From contig WQWM01000011.1 in assembly GCA_009785335.1 (NCBI GenBank), positions 1 to 64,000 on the forward strand: 64,000 nucleotides of DNA. The letters are read 5' to 3'. The position numbers were made by a program, and so were the translations under genes. This document shows, piece after piece, positions 55,984-64,000 of the stretch (the first letter of the stretch is position 1; every line of letters starts with the position of its first letter). This DNA comes from Oscillospiraceae bacterium (GTDB lineage: Bacteria > Bacillota > Clostridia > Oscillospirales > Acutalibacteraceae). A model generated the notes under the pieces. That model was not told where the DNA came from. It was given only the letters and a program-made list of their open reading frames with translations, and did not search any database.

Positions 55984-56610
55984 ATGGCAAAAAAATTACT
56001 GGTGGTTTTCATGGCGGTGCTGATGTTGGCGGGGGTGTTTGGGGTTGGGGCAAGTGCATTCATAGAAATAGGTTTTGCGCACTTTATGACAGCGAATGAA
56101 AACATTATAAACAGAGAGTTTGATGCGGAGCTAAATCCGCTTGCCCTAAATCTAAGAATGAACGTTAACGCGCTTCTGGCAGATGCGCCTCCCGAGCATT
56201 ACATAGCCTATACGCAGGCAAGAACATTTTTAGTTCCCGAGGCCGTCGCTTTGGCGCGCAACACAGCTAATTTTTCCCTGCTTCGCCTTTCAGTTGTTAC
56301 GGGCCAAGACCGGAACCCTGCTGCATTGGAGCAATTGACTGCGCTATGGTTGAGAACGATTAACGCTTGGGGTGAGCTTGGGGAAACAACATCTTTTGCG
56401 CAAGCAGCAGATGATGTGCGTGCTGCCGTATTGGAGGGTCGAGCTATCTTGCAATCGTTTGGAGAAGCGATTCCGTTTCAAGTAGATATGCCATTACAGG
56501 TTCAGTCGCCGCAGCAAGAAAGTTTCCCATGGCTTTGGGTGATTCTTGGTGTAGTGGTGACGCTTGTGGCCGTTGCAGCTGCAGCAGCTGTGTGGTTCTT
56601 TGTGCTATAA
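55984..56610 (+). CDS. Secreted/membrane-anchored protein (signal peptide plus C-terminal TM)
   Basis: MAKKLLVVFMAVLMLAGVFGVGASA; C-terminal WLWVILGVVVTLVAVAAAAAVWFFVL; promoter TTGCAA-17-TATAAT. Confidence 0.65.
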   Translation: MAKKLLVVFMAVLMLAGVFGVGASAFIEIGFAHFMTANENIINREFDAELNPLALNLRMNVNALLADAPPEHYIAYTQARTFLVPEAVALARNTANFSLLRLSVVTGQDRNPAALEQLTALWLRTINAWGELGETTSFAQAADDVRAAVLEGRAILQSFGEAIPFQVDMPLQVQSPQQESFPWLWVILGVVVTLVAVAAAAAVWFFVL

Positions 56611-56728
56611 CTCGTAATAAGTTAAAGCCTTCTTCTTAAGTATTAGAAGAAGGTTTATTTATTTATCACCCTTTTTGCGCAGGCGCATATGATGACAGTG
56701 TAAGGCTAAAACGAAAGGAGGCCACACA

Positions 56729-56863
56729 ATGTTCTGCGGAAACAACAACATGATGTTCATGATCCTCATTCTCATGATGTGCTGCAACGGCGGCAACGGC
56801 GGCGGTAGCAACTGCGGTAGCTCGGACAATTGCTGCACATGCACATGCTGCTGCAACGGCTAA
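56729..56863 (+). CDS. 44-aa Cys/Gly-rich microprotein with hydrophobic N-terminus
   Basis: AAAGGAGG-7nt-ATG; MFCGNNNMMFMILILMMCCNGGNGGGSNCGSSDNCCTCTCCCNG. Confidence 0.55.
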   Translation: MFCGNNNMMFMILILMMCCNGGNGGGSNCGSSDNCCTCTCCCNG

Positions 56864-56966
56864 GCACAAAGCACAAGCGAGCCTGACAAAGCGTGCATAA
56901 GGCAGCCCTGCCGCGCATAAACATGCTATGCACAAGACAAATCTGAAAAAAACGGGGGGTCATCTC

Positions 56967-57101
56967 ATGAACAGCAACTTCAGCGCATTGTTACCGCTGC
57001 TGCTTATTTTGTTCGTCTTAGGCGCACTGGGCGGCGGCAACAACAATAATCAATGTTGCGGCAATGGCCTGTTCGGCGGCGACAACTGCAACTGTTGCTA
57101 G
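56967..57101 (+). CDS. 44-aa Cys/Gly/Asn-rich microprotein with hydrophobic N-terminus
   Basis: GGGGGG-ATG spacing; MNSNFSALLPLLLILFVLGALGGGNNNNQCCGNGLFGGDNCNCC. Confidence 0.55.
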   Translation: MNSNFSALLPLLLILFVLGALGGGNNNNQCCGNGLFGGDNCNCC

Positions 57102-57225
57102 GCACCGGGCCGAGGACTTGGTAAGGCCTTGAAGCCTTGGGCTGGCGGCCTTGGAGAAAGCAAGATGAGTGGAAACTCCTTGGATGATAATGGGAACATA
57201 AAGGTTGGCAAGACGACCAACAAAG

Positions 57226-57262
57226 CACCTATGCGGGTTTGACCTGCATGGGTGTTTATTTT
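57226..57262 (+). terminator. Intrinsic terminator
   Basis: cacctatgcgggt-ttg-acctgcatgggtg-tttatttt (13-bp stem with wobbles). Confidence 0.8.
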
Positions 57263-57307
57263 CGCCTAGGACGGACGTGTCTTCAAATAGTCATCATGAC
57301 TATAATT

Positions 57308-57396
57308 AGCATGTAGTGGCGGCTTGCAAGCTGCCCGGGAAAAATATTGGCTTAAGTGAAATATCGTGGGCGGATTTGCATCCGCCCCTACATGCT
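57308..57396. repeat. Inverted GTAG-REP pair
   Basis: agcatgtagtggcggcttgcaagctgcccg ... gggcggatttgcatccgcccctacatgct. Confidence 0.7.
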
Positions 57397-57420
57397 GACA
57401 AAGGTGAGATAAAGAGGACA

Positions 57421-57463
57421 GACGAGCACAGCTCGTCCCTACGAGCCGTTCGGCCAAAGGCCG
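57421..57463. repeat. GTAG-REP (RAYT type) overlapping the 3' end of the kinase-like gene
   Basis: gacgagcacagctcgtccctacgagccgttcggccaaaggccg. Confidence 0.75.
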
Positions 57464-57999
57464 TTTAGCCCCCTGCGTTGCTGCATCGCCACCAGCTCAC
57501 ACAAAAACGCATGCACGGGGTAGCCATTTTTCTGCATGAACGTGTGCACAAGTTCAGCTTGTTTTTCGCTGTGTGCGGTGCGATAGGTAGCCAAAAATGC
57601 TGCCAAGCGGCCGCAATCATCGGCAAGTGACCCGGGCTGTAGTTCTTCTTCGAAGTCTACGGCGAAAACTTGCGTGCCGTCATAGAGAAAGTTGCGGCCG
57701 TTCACATCCCCGCGTGACAAGCCAGGACAAGCTTGCGCGAATGCGGCGAACCAATCATACAGGGCATGCGCAAGTTGCACGGGGCAGTAGTCGCCATGTT
57801 CAATCACATCGGGCAGGGGTTGACCGGGCAGAAAGTCGAGGATGAGCAGGTTTTCTTGTGCTTCAATCACCTGCGGCACGGGCACGCCGTGTGCATGCAA
57901 CTGCCGCAGAATTTGTGCCTCAAGCATGGTCGTGGGTGAGTGCTTGTGCACGCGACTGTCAATCAGCTGTACATTATTTCTCTTTGATGTGAACTTCAA
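57439..57999 (-). CDS. Small kinase/phosphotransferase-like protein
   Basis: AAGGAG-6nt-TTG start; LSRGDVNGRNFLYDGTQVFAVDFEEE catalytic loop/DFE-like motif. Confidence 0.65.
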   Translation of the reverse strand: MKFTSKRNNVQLIDSRVHKHSPTTMLEAQILRQLHAHGVPVPQVIEAQENLLILDFLPGQPLPDVIEHGDYCPVQLAHALYDWFAAFAQACPGLSRGDVNGRNFLYDGTQVFAVDFEEELQPGSLADDCGRLAAFLATYRTAHSEKQAELVHTFMQKNGYPVHAFLCELVAMQQRRGLNGLWPNGS

Positions 58000-58615
58000 T
58001 CGTTGCTCCTTCTTGGTAGCCCTCAAGCTCTGCGGCCACGCCCAGCACTGCGTTGCGCAGCACTTTTTGCACAAACGGCACCATGCGAATGACCTCGCCG
58101 TTGATGCTCAGCGTGATGGTGAATGGCGGTTGCGGCTCGGCGGGATCGTAGCACTCAAGGTAGGCGGGGACATTGGCTTGCAGGAAATCGCACAATTCGG
58201 CTGCCTGCGAGCGTGCGTCGAAGCTGCGCAACTCGCCTATATATTTTCCTGCGGCACCAATGGTGAATTCGTTTTGCTTTTCTGCTGTGCAGATGAGGTT
58301 GGGCACGGGCAAATCAGCCACGCCTTCAAGCACGATCCAGTCATAGCCGGAATAATACCGCAAAATGTCGCGCATGGGCAGCTGCGTGGGATAGAGCAAG
58401 TCGGTTTCGTGCTGCCCGCGCGCGGTGACAAGTTCGGCACCGGCTTGTCTGTGGCGGTGGGTGTTCGTGCCCGGGCTATCAATGGCAAAGGCATCAAAGT
58501 GGATGTCCTTGACGCTGCCCACGCGAAAACCGCGTTGCCGCAACTCGTATATAATCGCTTCGATGGTTGTTGTTTTGCCGGAGCCTGATGTGCCCTGCAC
58601 GCTGAAAACTTTCAT
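57974..58615 (-). CDS. mobB: MobB-like molybdopterin-guanine dinucleotide biosynthesis GTPase
   Basis: VFSVQGTSGSGKTTTIEAIIYELRQRGFRVGSVKDIHFDAFAIDSPGTNTHRHRQAGAE. Confidence 0.75.
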   Translation of the reverse strand: MKVFSVQGTSGSGKTTTIEAIIYELRQRGFRVGSVKDIHFDAFAIDSPGTNTHRHRQAGAELVTARGQHETDLLYPTQLPMRDILRYYSGYDWIVLEGVADLPVPNLICTAEKQNEFTIGAAGKYIGELRSFDARSQAAELCDFLQANVPAYLECYDPAEPQPPFTITLSINGEVIRMVPFVQKVLRNAVLGVAAELEGYQEGATIEVHIKEK

Positions 58616-58659
58616 GGGGAATCCTCCTTTCCACTTTTTTGAAAAAAAGTGGAGCAAAA

Positions 58660-59041
58660 AACTTTAGGTCGCTTCGCTGTGTCCTATGAAAGGCACTGCG
58701 TTTAGGCTTGCGCTGTGCGATAGATTTTTATAGAGATGTGTAGGTGTTGCCAAGGCCTCCCCCTCTGGGGGAGGAAAGCACATCGTAGGCGTGCAGGTGG
58801 GGGTTGTAAAGAACCAAAAAACTTTAGTCGCTTCGCTGTGTCCTATGATAGGCACTGCGTTTAGACTTGCGCTGTGCGATAGATTTTTATAGAGATGTGT
58901 AGGTGTTGTGCCAAGGCCTCCCCCTCCGGGGGAGGAAAGCACATCGTAGGCGTGCAGGTGGGGGTTGTAAAGAACCGAAAAACTTTAGCCGCTTCGCTGT
59001 GTCCTACGAGAGGCACTGCGTTTAGACTTGCGCTGTGCGCG
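58660..59041. repeat. Tandem direct repeat, ~160-bp unit, ~2.4 copies
   Basis: aactttag..cgcttcgctgtgtcct unit starts at 58660, 58820 and 58981. Confidence 0.9.
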
Positions 59042-59046
59042 GGAGA

Positions 59047-59736
59047 TTATAAAACAACACGCAAGGCAATCATGCCTGCGGCCCACAGTATAACCAGCGC
59101 AAGCGCAAGCCAATCATGCCAGCGCATGCACAGGGGAGCATAGGCCGTGCGGCACTCGTGCGCGCCAAAGCCACGTAGTTCCATGGCCATGGCCAGCTTG
59201 CGGGCTTGATGAACGCCGCTTGCAACAGTGGGCATGAGCAACCAAGTGTAGATTTTCACACGAGTGCGGAACTTAAGCTTGCGTAAATCCACGCCGCGCA
59301 GCTGCATGGCATTGAGGCTATCGCGAAAACTTTCGCCAAACAACGGCACAAAGCGCAGGCCAATGCTGAGCATGAATGCCAATTGATAGGGCATGCGTAG
59401 CTGCAACAAAGCTTGCACCAGCACGTGCCCGCTAAAGCTAGCCAGCAACGCACCGCCCAGCAGCAAGATAACCAAGCGCTGCAGCACTGTGGCGGCGATC
59501 AACAGCCCGGCCAGCCAATTTTGTGCAGCGAGGGTTTGCAGCAACGTGACGAAGATCAACATGATCCACACCCCGCGCAGGCGGCGCAATAGTTTGAGCA
59601 GCGGCGCACGGGCGAGCAAAACAGCGATGATTGCACTGACTAGCACAGGCAACATGTGCCACGGGTTGCGGAAAATCACCGCGAACGTGGACAGCAGCAG
59701 GACAAATAAAATGGTGATGCGGGGGTCAACTTTCAT
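59047..59736 (-). CDS. ECF transporter transmembrane component (EcfT/CbiQ-like)
   Basis: Multi-TM; LRFVPLFGESFRDSLNAMQLRG and MAMELRGFG motifs. Confidence 0.88.
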   Translation of the reverse strand: MKVDPRITILFVLLLSTFAVIFRNPWHMLPVLVSAIIAVLLARAPLLKLLRRLRGVWIMLIFVTLLQTLAAQNWLAGLLIAATVLQRLVILLLGGALLASFSGHVLVQALLQLRMPYQLAFMLSIGLRFVPLFGESFRDSLNAMQLRGVDLRKLKFRTRVKIYTWLLMPTVASGVHQARKLAMAMELRGFGAHECRTAYAPLCMRWHDWLALALVILWAAGMIALRVVL

Positions 59737-60373
59737 GCAATTGCCCCTCCGTCATGCGAAGAATTCGCGTTGCGTTGGCTTGCACAAACGTCATGTCATG
59801 GCTAATGAGGAGGATGGCTACGTCAGCACGCAGGCAGGCTTGCAGCGTTTGGGCGAGAATATCACAACGGCGCGGGTCAAGGCCAGTGGTGGGTTCATCG
59901 AGGATAAGCGCGGCGGGCTGGTTCAGCAGCAATCCGCACAGAGCAAGGCGTTGCTGCTCCCCGCGGCTGAGCGTGAGGGTGCTCTGCTCAGCCAGATGGG
60001 TTAGCTCGAACCGTGCAAGCAACTCATGCGCACGTGCGTGAGATTCTTCCTGCGGCACGCCGCGAAGTTCCTGCGTGAAGGTGAGTTCTTGCAGCACAGT
60101 GGGGGCGAAAATTTGCCGCGCGGGTTCTTGAAAGAGATAGCCCACATGTTGCCCAAACTGCCCAAGCCGCCAATTTTTTGTGTTTTTGCCTTGGATGAGC
60201 ACTGTGCCGCTTTCGGGCTTTAACAACCCGCAAAGCAGCTTGCCCAGGGTGGTTTTGCCGCTGCCATTTGCACCAGTGATGGCCAGTAACTCGCCGGCGT
60301 GCAGGGCAAAATTGATGTCGCGCAGGGCAAAGTTGGGGTAGGAAAAGCATAGATTTTGGGTTTGGATAATCAT
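59726..60373 (-). CDS. ECF transporter ATPase
   Basis: ITGANGSGKTTLGKLL; LSRGEQQRLALCGLL; LILDEPTTGLD. Confidence 0.92.
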   Translation of the reverse strand: MIIQTQNLCFSYPNFALRDINFALHAGELLAITGANGSGKTTLGKLLCGLLKPESGTVLIQGKNTKNWRLGQFGQHVGYLFQEPARQIFAPTVLQELTFTQELRGVPQEESHARAHELLARFELTHLAEQSTLTLSRGEQQRLALCGLLLNQPAALILDEPTTGLDPRRCDILAQTLQACLRADVAILLISHDMTFVQANATRILRMTEGQLHES

Positions 60374-61011
60374 AGTAATATCTCTCTGTCGCACAACTTT
60401 GCACGGCGATTTTTGTCATGGTCCACGATGAGCATGGTCTGCCCACGCTTACGCAAGCCGCTTAGCACAGCCATCATGTTTGCGCAGGCGTCGCTGTCTA
60501 GCTGACTGAGGGCTTCGTCCAACAGCAGCAATTTTGGCTGCAACACAAGCACACTGGCCAAGGCAAGCAGCTGCTTTTGCCCGCCGCTGAGCACACTGGG
60601 GGATTCCCCGCGCCGTGCCCACAGACCAACCAGCTCTAACGCTTCGCGCACACGCGTTTGCATTTCTTCGCGCGGGACGCATAAATTCTCCAACCCAAAG
60701 GCGACTTCCAATTCAACCGTGCCGCAAAATAGCTGGATTTCGGGGTTTTGTATCACCATGCCGACCAACTTTGTGTGCTCGGCAGGGGAGTGACTGGCGG
60801 GCGGCTTGCCTTGCAGCAGAATTTCACCCTGCAAGTCTGCCGCGATTTGCCGGGGAATTAAACCACAGCAAGCATAGAGCAAACTACTTTTGCCCACGCC
60901 GGAATCGCCGCACAGAGCCATGCTTTCGCCTGCCGCAAGAGAAAAATGTTGCGGCGCAAAGAGATTTTCCTTGCCCGGATAGGCGAGGGTAAATTCACGC
61001 AGTTCAATCAT
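60370..61011 (-). CDS. ECF transporter ATPase
   Basis: LCGDSGVGKSSLLYACCG; LSGGQKQLLALASVL; LLLDEALSQLD. Confidence 0.9.
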   Translation of the reverse strand: MIELREFTLAYPGKENLFAPQHFSLAAGESMALCGDSGVGKSSLLYACCGLIPRQIAADLQGEILLQGKPPASHSPAEHTKLVGMVIQNPEIQLFCGTVELEVAFGLENLCVPREEMQTRVREALELVGLWARRGESPSVLSGGQKQLLALASVLVLQPKLLLLDEALSQLDSDACANMMAVLSGLRKRGQTMLIVDHDKNRRAKLCDREILL

Positions 61012-61499
61012 AGACGTAATTCAATTCCGGTGAGCCAGTGCACCCAGCGTTGGGCAAACTGGTCGTATGGCAGAATCAGGCGAAACGGCCCGCGCTCGGC
61101 GCACAGCGCGATGTAGGCGGTATGCATGGCTTCGCTTTGCGGCATGGCAGTGGCAAAGCCATCGGCGGCGGTGAACACCACGGTGTAGTCGACATCGTCT
61201 TGAATAGGGATGAAGGCTTGCATCAACGCGGCAAAGGGCACAGCGTAAAATTCAACGTCTACACCGGGCTGGCCGCCACCGCGCAGGATTGCTTGCAAGG
61301 GCTGCGGGTTGAGGGCCTCGATGTCTGCCACGGTGATGACGAATGTTTCGCTAGTGGTGTGATGGGTGAGATGCAGTTCGCCATCTTCAAGCAGTTGCTG
61401 GCGGCCTTGGATGCTTCCCCAGTTCAACAAAAACAGCACCGCCACAGCAGCAGCCAATGCAGCGATGATCGCAATGACGGCGATGGTTGATTTTTTCAT
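61008..61499 (-). CDS. Membrane-anchored extracytoplasmic protein resembling molybdopterin-binding oxidoreductase (SUOX-like) fold
   Basis: N-terminal TM; FVITVADIEAL, GVDVEFYAVPFAALMQAF, GPFRLILPYDQFAQRWVHWLTGIEL. Confidence 0.6.
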   Translation of the reverse strand: MKKSTIAVIAIIAALAAAVAVLFLLNWGSIQGRQQLLEDGELHLTHHTTSETFVITVADIEALNPQPLQAILRGGGQPGVDVEFYAVPFAALMQAFIPIQDDVDYTVVFTAADGFATAMPQSEAMHTAYIALCAERGPFRLILPYDQFAQRWVHWLTGIELRL

Positions 61500-61530
61500 G
61501 GTGATCAATCCTCTATTACAAAGTTGGCTT

Positions 61531-62076
61531 TTAAGGTAAGATCTTTCTGATTTGTTTTGTGATTGCCCAAGCTGCCACGCCGCCCAAGGCACCGCTGAGT
61601 GCCGCCAGGCAAAGCAGAAGCATGGCCATGATCAGTTCAACTTGAAACAGCGCAAAGGCCACAGCCATGGTGCCGGTGATGTTAGCGAGCATGCAGGCCA
61701 GCACGCAAAAAAGCACATTAGGCTCGCGGCGGCGCCATGTTAGCGGCAGGAAGACTAAGTCAACTGCTAAGCCTGGCAGGGTGTAGGTAATTAGGCTTGC
61801 CGCGCCATGCGAGCCAGCCACACCCAATGCCATCACCAGCAAAGCTTGCGTGAGACCACACAGAAATCCCGCTCCGCGCACCCGCGTGAGCGAAACAGCC
61901 AGCACCAAAAACAACATATATATCCCGCCTACGGCAGCACCGCCGGGGATAAATGGTCCGGTGATCAGCTGCGCAAGGGGAACTACCACCGGTTTGATGG
62001 CAATGCCCAGCGCAGCAATCACGGCAATCAGGATCAGGTGAAATAGATTAGCGCGTGAAAGCAGGCGGCGAATCAT
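61531..62076 (-). CDS. ECF transporter S component
   Basis: ~6 TM helices, adjacent to EcfAAT genes. Confidence 0.75.
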   Translation of the reverse strand: MIRRLLSRANLFHLILIAVIAALGIAIKPVVVPLAQLITGPFIPGGAAVGGIYMLFLVLAVSLTRVRGAGFLCGLTQALLVMALGVAGSHGAASLITYTLPGLAVDLVFLPLTWRRREPNVLFCVLACMLANITGTMAVAFALFQVELIMAMLLLCLAALSGALGGVAAWAITKQIRKILP

Positions 62077-63992
62077 GCCACAACCTCCGCACGATAAAAT
62101 GCATTGTCACTAAATCGCGCCAATCGCACGATTTTGTCGAAATATTCCACGTGCGTGGTTAAGTCATACTCATGCGTAAACCGCACGCGGGTTGGTTTTT
62201 GTTCCAGCGGCATGGGCATGCCATCATAGATAGCGGAAAAATATGCAGGGAAGTCATAGTCAAAATCGAGGACTTTTTCGGGTGGTGAGTTGGGCAGCAA
62301 AACGCACTCACGCTGGTAGTGTAATAACTGGGCCAGCAAGTGCTCGTCCAAACCAAATTGTTGCAGGAATGGCGACAACTCGGCGTAGAAACGATCGGCT
62401 TCTAATAATGCGCGGCTGAACAGGTACATATCTTCGTGCATGTGACCAAAGCTAAAGCCGACGAGTGACAGCAGCTCATTGCCCCGTGCAAGTTCGGCAT
62501 CAATGCTGGCGAGGGTTTGACTAAGCAGGTGGTTGGGGTGGTTGTGACATAAGTTTAGCAGTCGCAGATAAAAATCCGCATAGCCCGCAACGTTGTGCGT
62601 ATGCAGGTGCATGGCGATTAGCCGCAGCATACCATAACTATGCAAACCTTGTGCTAAAAACATAAAATGGCTGGCGTTTTGCATGTCTTGTTGAGACATC
62701 GTGGCGGTTTGGGTAATCACGTGAATATATTCGGCAATTTGCTCACTGACATCGCCTGAACTAGATTGCCGAAAAATCTTTTGTCGCGTTTGCAGACCGT
62801 GCGTTTGGCGGAATTCGGGCGTTGCCATGGCAGCGTTGGGTAAAAGTGAACAGGGAAAGTAGCATATCCCCGCGTGTTGCCCCAGCTCGAATAATTTTTC
62901 CACGCCGGCGCAAAAACTTTGCAAGGTTTCGCCGGGCAACCCCAAAATAAGGTCAGTGTGGGTGCGGTAGCCCGCATTGCGATAGCGGCGCAGCCACATG
63001 GCCAGCTCTTCGTGCGGCATGTTGCGGCGACCGATGTTGCGCAGCACATCGGGGTTGAGACTTTGCACGGCAAAGTTGGGGCCAAGTTTATCTAGGCCGC
63101 TTTCGTTGAGCTTTTTGGCAATGCGAAACAGGCGCTCATTGAGCTTTTTTGTGGATTGACATAGAAACACCATGGGATAACCGGTTTCGGCTTTGGTGTT
63201 TGCCAGAACATTGATGATTTCTTCGTCACGCTCCAACATGCCAAAGTTGGCATCGGCACACCAAATAAATTCCACTTTGTTTTGGCTCATCCACGCAATT
63301 TCATCCAGCAGGCGCTGCAAGGGAAATTCGCGCACGCGGGCGTTGTGCTGCCCCCAGTCACAAAACGCACAGTGGTTTGGACAGCCGCGATTGGTTTCCC
63401 ACACGATGGACCATTGCATTTTGGGATGTGCAGCAACGATGGGATCAAGCAGGCCGGTGAGATAAGGTGACGGGAGTTCTTCTGCGCTTTGCACAGCTTT
63501 AGGCGCATTGACGGCAAAATCATCAGCAGTGCGATATACCAAGCCCGGCACGGCGGCGTAGCTGGGGCTATCTTGCGTGAGTTCCTCCAGCAGGCGTTGC
63601 ATCGGGATTTCTCCCTCACCGTGAATGAGCAGGTCGATGTAGGGTTCTTCTTTCAGCATGGCGGAACCGGGCGGCACATTGTGCCCACCGAATAAAATCA
63701 AACAGCCTGGCCAGCGTGTTTTGATTGCTTTGGCCAGTGCTTTGTTGTATTCAGTGTTCCAAATATAGCAGGAAAAACCCACGAGAAAGGGCTCATGCAA
63801 ACGAGCGACAACATCGTCAATATTTTCGCGCATGAACATCAATTCTTGCAAAGCAAATTGTTCGTCCACAATGGGCGACTGCTTGGCATAAGCCCACAAT
63901 GCTGCCACGGCATAGGGGAGATAAGTGGTAGTGAACTTTGGTGTTTTGCGCAGAACATCTGCTTGCACAAAAACAATATTACGTTTCGTCAT
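62073..63992 (-). CDS. B12-binding domain radical SAM protein
   Basis: NRGCPNHCAFCDWG; N-terminal B12-binding-like domain with LFGGHNVPPGS and IDLLIHGEGE. Confidence 0.88.
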   Translation of the reverse strand: MTKRNIVFVQADVLRKTPKFTTTYLPYAVAALWAYAKQSPIVDEQFALQELMFMRENIDDVVARLHEPFLVGFSCYIWNTEYNKALAKAIKTRWPGCLILFGGHNVPPGSAMLKEEPYIDLLIHGEGEIPMQRLLEELTQDSPSYAAVPGLVYRTADDFAVNAPKAVQSAEELPSPYLTGLLDPIVAAHPKMQWSIVWETNRGCPNHCAFCDWGQHNARVREFPLQRLLDEIAWMSQNKVEFIWCADANFGMLERDEEIINVLANTKAETGYPMVFLCQSTKKLNERLFRIAKKLNESGLDKLGPNFAVQSLNPDVLRNIGRRNMPHEELAMWLRRYRNAGYRTHTDLILGLPGETLQSFCAGVEKLFELGQHAGICYFPCSLLPNAAMATPEFRQTHGLQTRQKIFRQSSSGDVSEQIAEYIHVITQTATMSQQDMQNASHFMFLAQGLHSYGMLRLIAMHLHTHNVAGYADFYLRLLNLCHNHPNHLLSQTLASIDAELARGNELLSLVGFSFGHMHEDMYLFSRALLEADRFYAELSPFLQQFGLDEHLLAQLLHYQRECVLLPNSPPEKVLDFDYDFPAYFSAIYDGMPMPLEQKPTRVRFTHEYDLTTHVEYFDKIVRLARFSDNAFYRAEVVA

Positions 63993-64000
63993 AACCATCT

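Noticed and set aside
57102-57241. Open frame continuing after the TAG of the second Cys-rich microprotein (APGRGLGKALKPWAGG...KAPMRV)
   Set aside because: Open length is not improbable by chance, no SD for an internal start, and stem-loops suggest RNA structure rather than stop-codon readthrough; not called as CDS.
58660-59041. Possible CRISPR array
   Set aside because: Units are ~160 bp with only 2.4 copies and no variable spacers; it is a simple tandem duplication.

Overview
64 kb chromosomal window from a low-to-mid GC bacterium. Gene content and promoter style suggest a Firmicutes/Clostridia-type genome, but this is inference. No phage, CRISPR array or rRNA was seen. Housekeeping modules are an almost complete pyrimidine operon (pyrC-cupin-pyrK-pyrD-pyrF type 1-pyrE-pyrF type 2-pyrB-[RAYT]-pyrI), aspartate kinase and homoserine dehydrogenase, threonine synthase, malic enzyme plus two-subunit fumarase, NAD genes (nadD-yqeK fusion, rsfS, nadB, Nei-like, nadC), an EF-G paralogue, two ABC systems, and an ECF transporter operon with a MobB-like protein and a B12-radical SAM protein. 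Accessory content is dominated by small secreted or membrane proteins with near-identical signal peptides, several lineage-specific microproteins, and many dispersed palindromic repeats. The strongest system-level signal is a REP/RAYT network. Two IS200-like Y1 (RAYT) transposase genes are each bracketed by inverted REP elements of the form GTAG + GC-rich hairpin, one of them sitting between pyrB and pyrI. Related GTAG hairpins are scattered through the window, and in three genes (RAYT1, malic enzyme, a kinase-like gene) the TAG of the REP GTAG motif is the stop codon. Other candidates are a promoter-uORF-terminator leader before a phosphotransferase, a GPAGP-motif microprotein family, a Cys-rich microprotein pair followed by a possible structured RNA, and an operator-like palindrome over a transporter promoter. 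All calls are by eye; no database searches were run.
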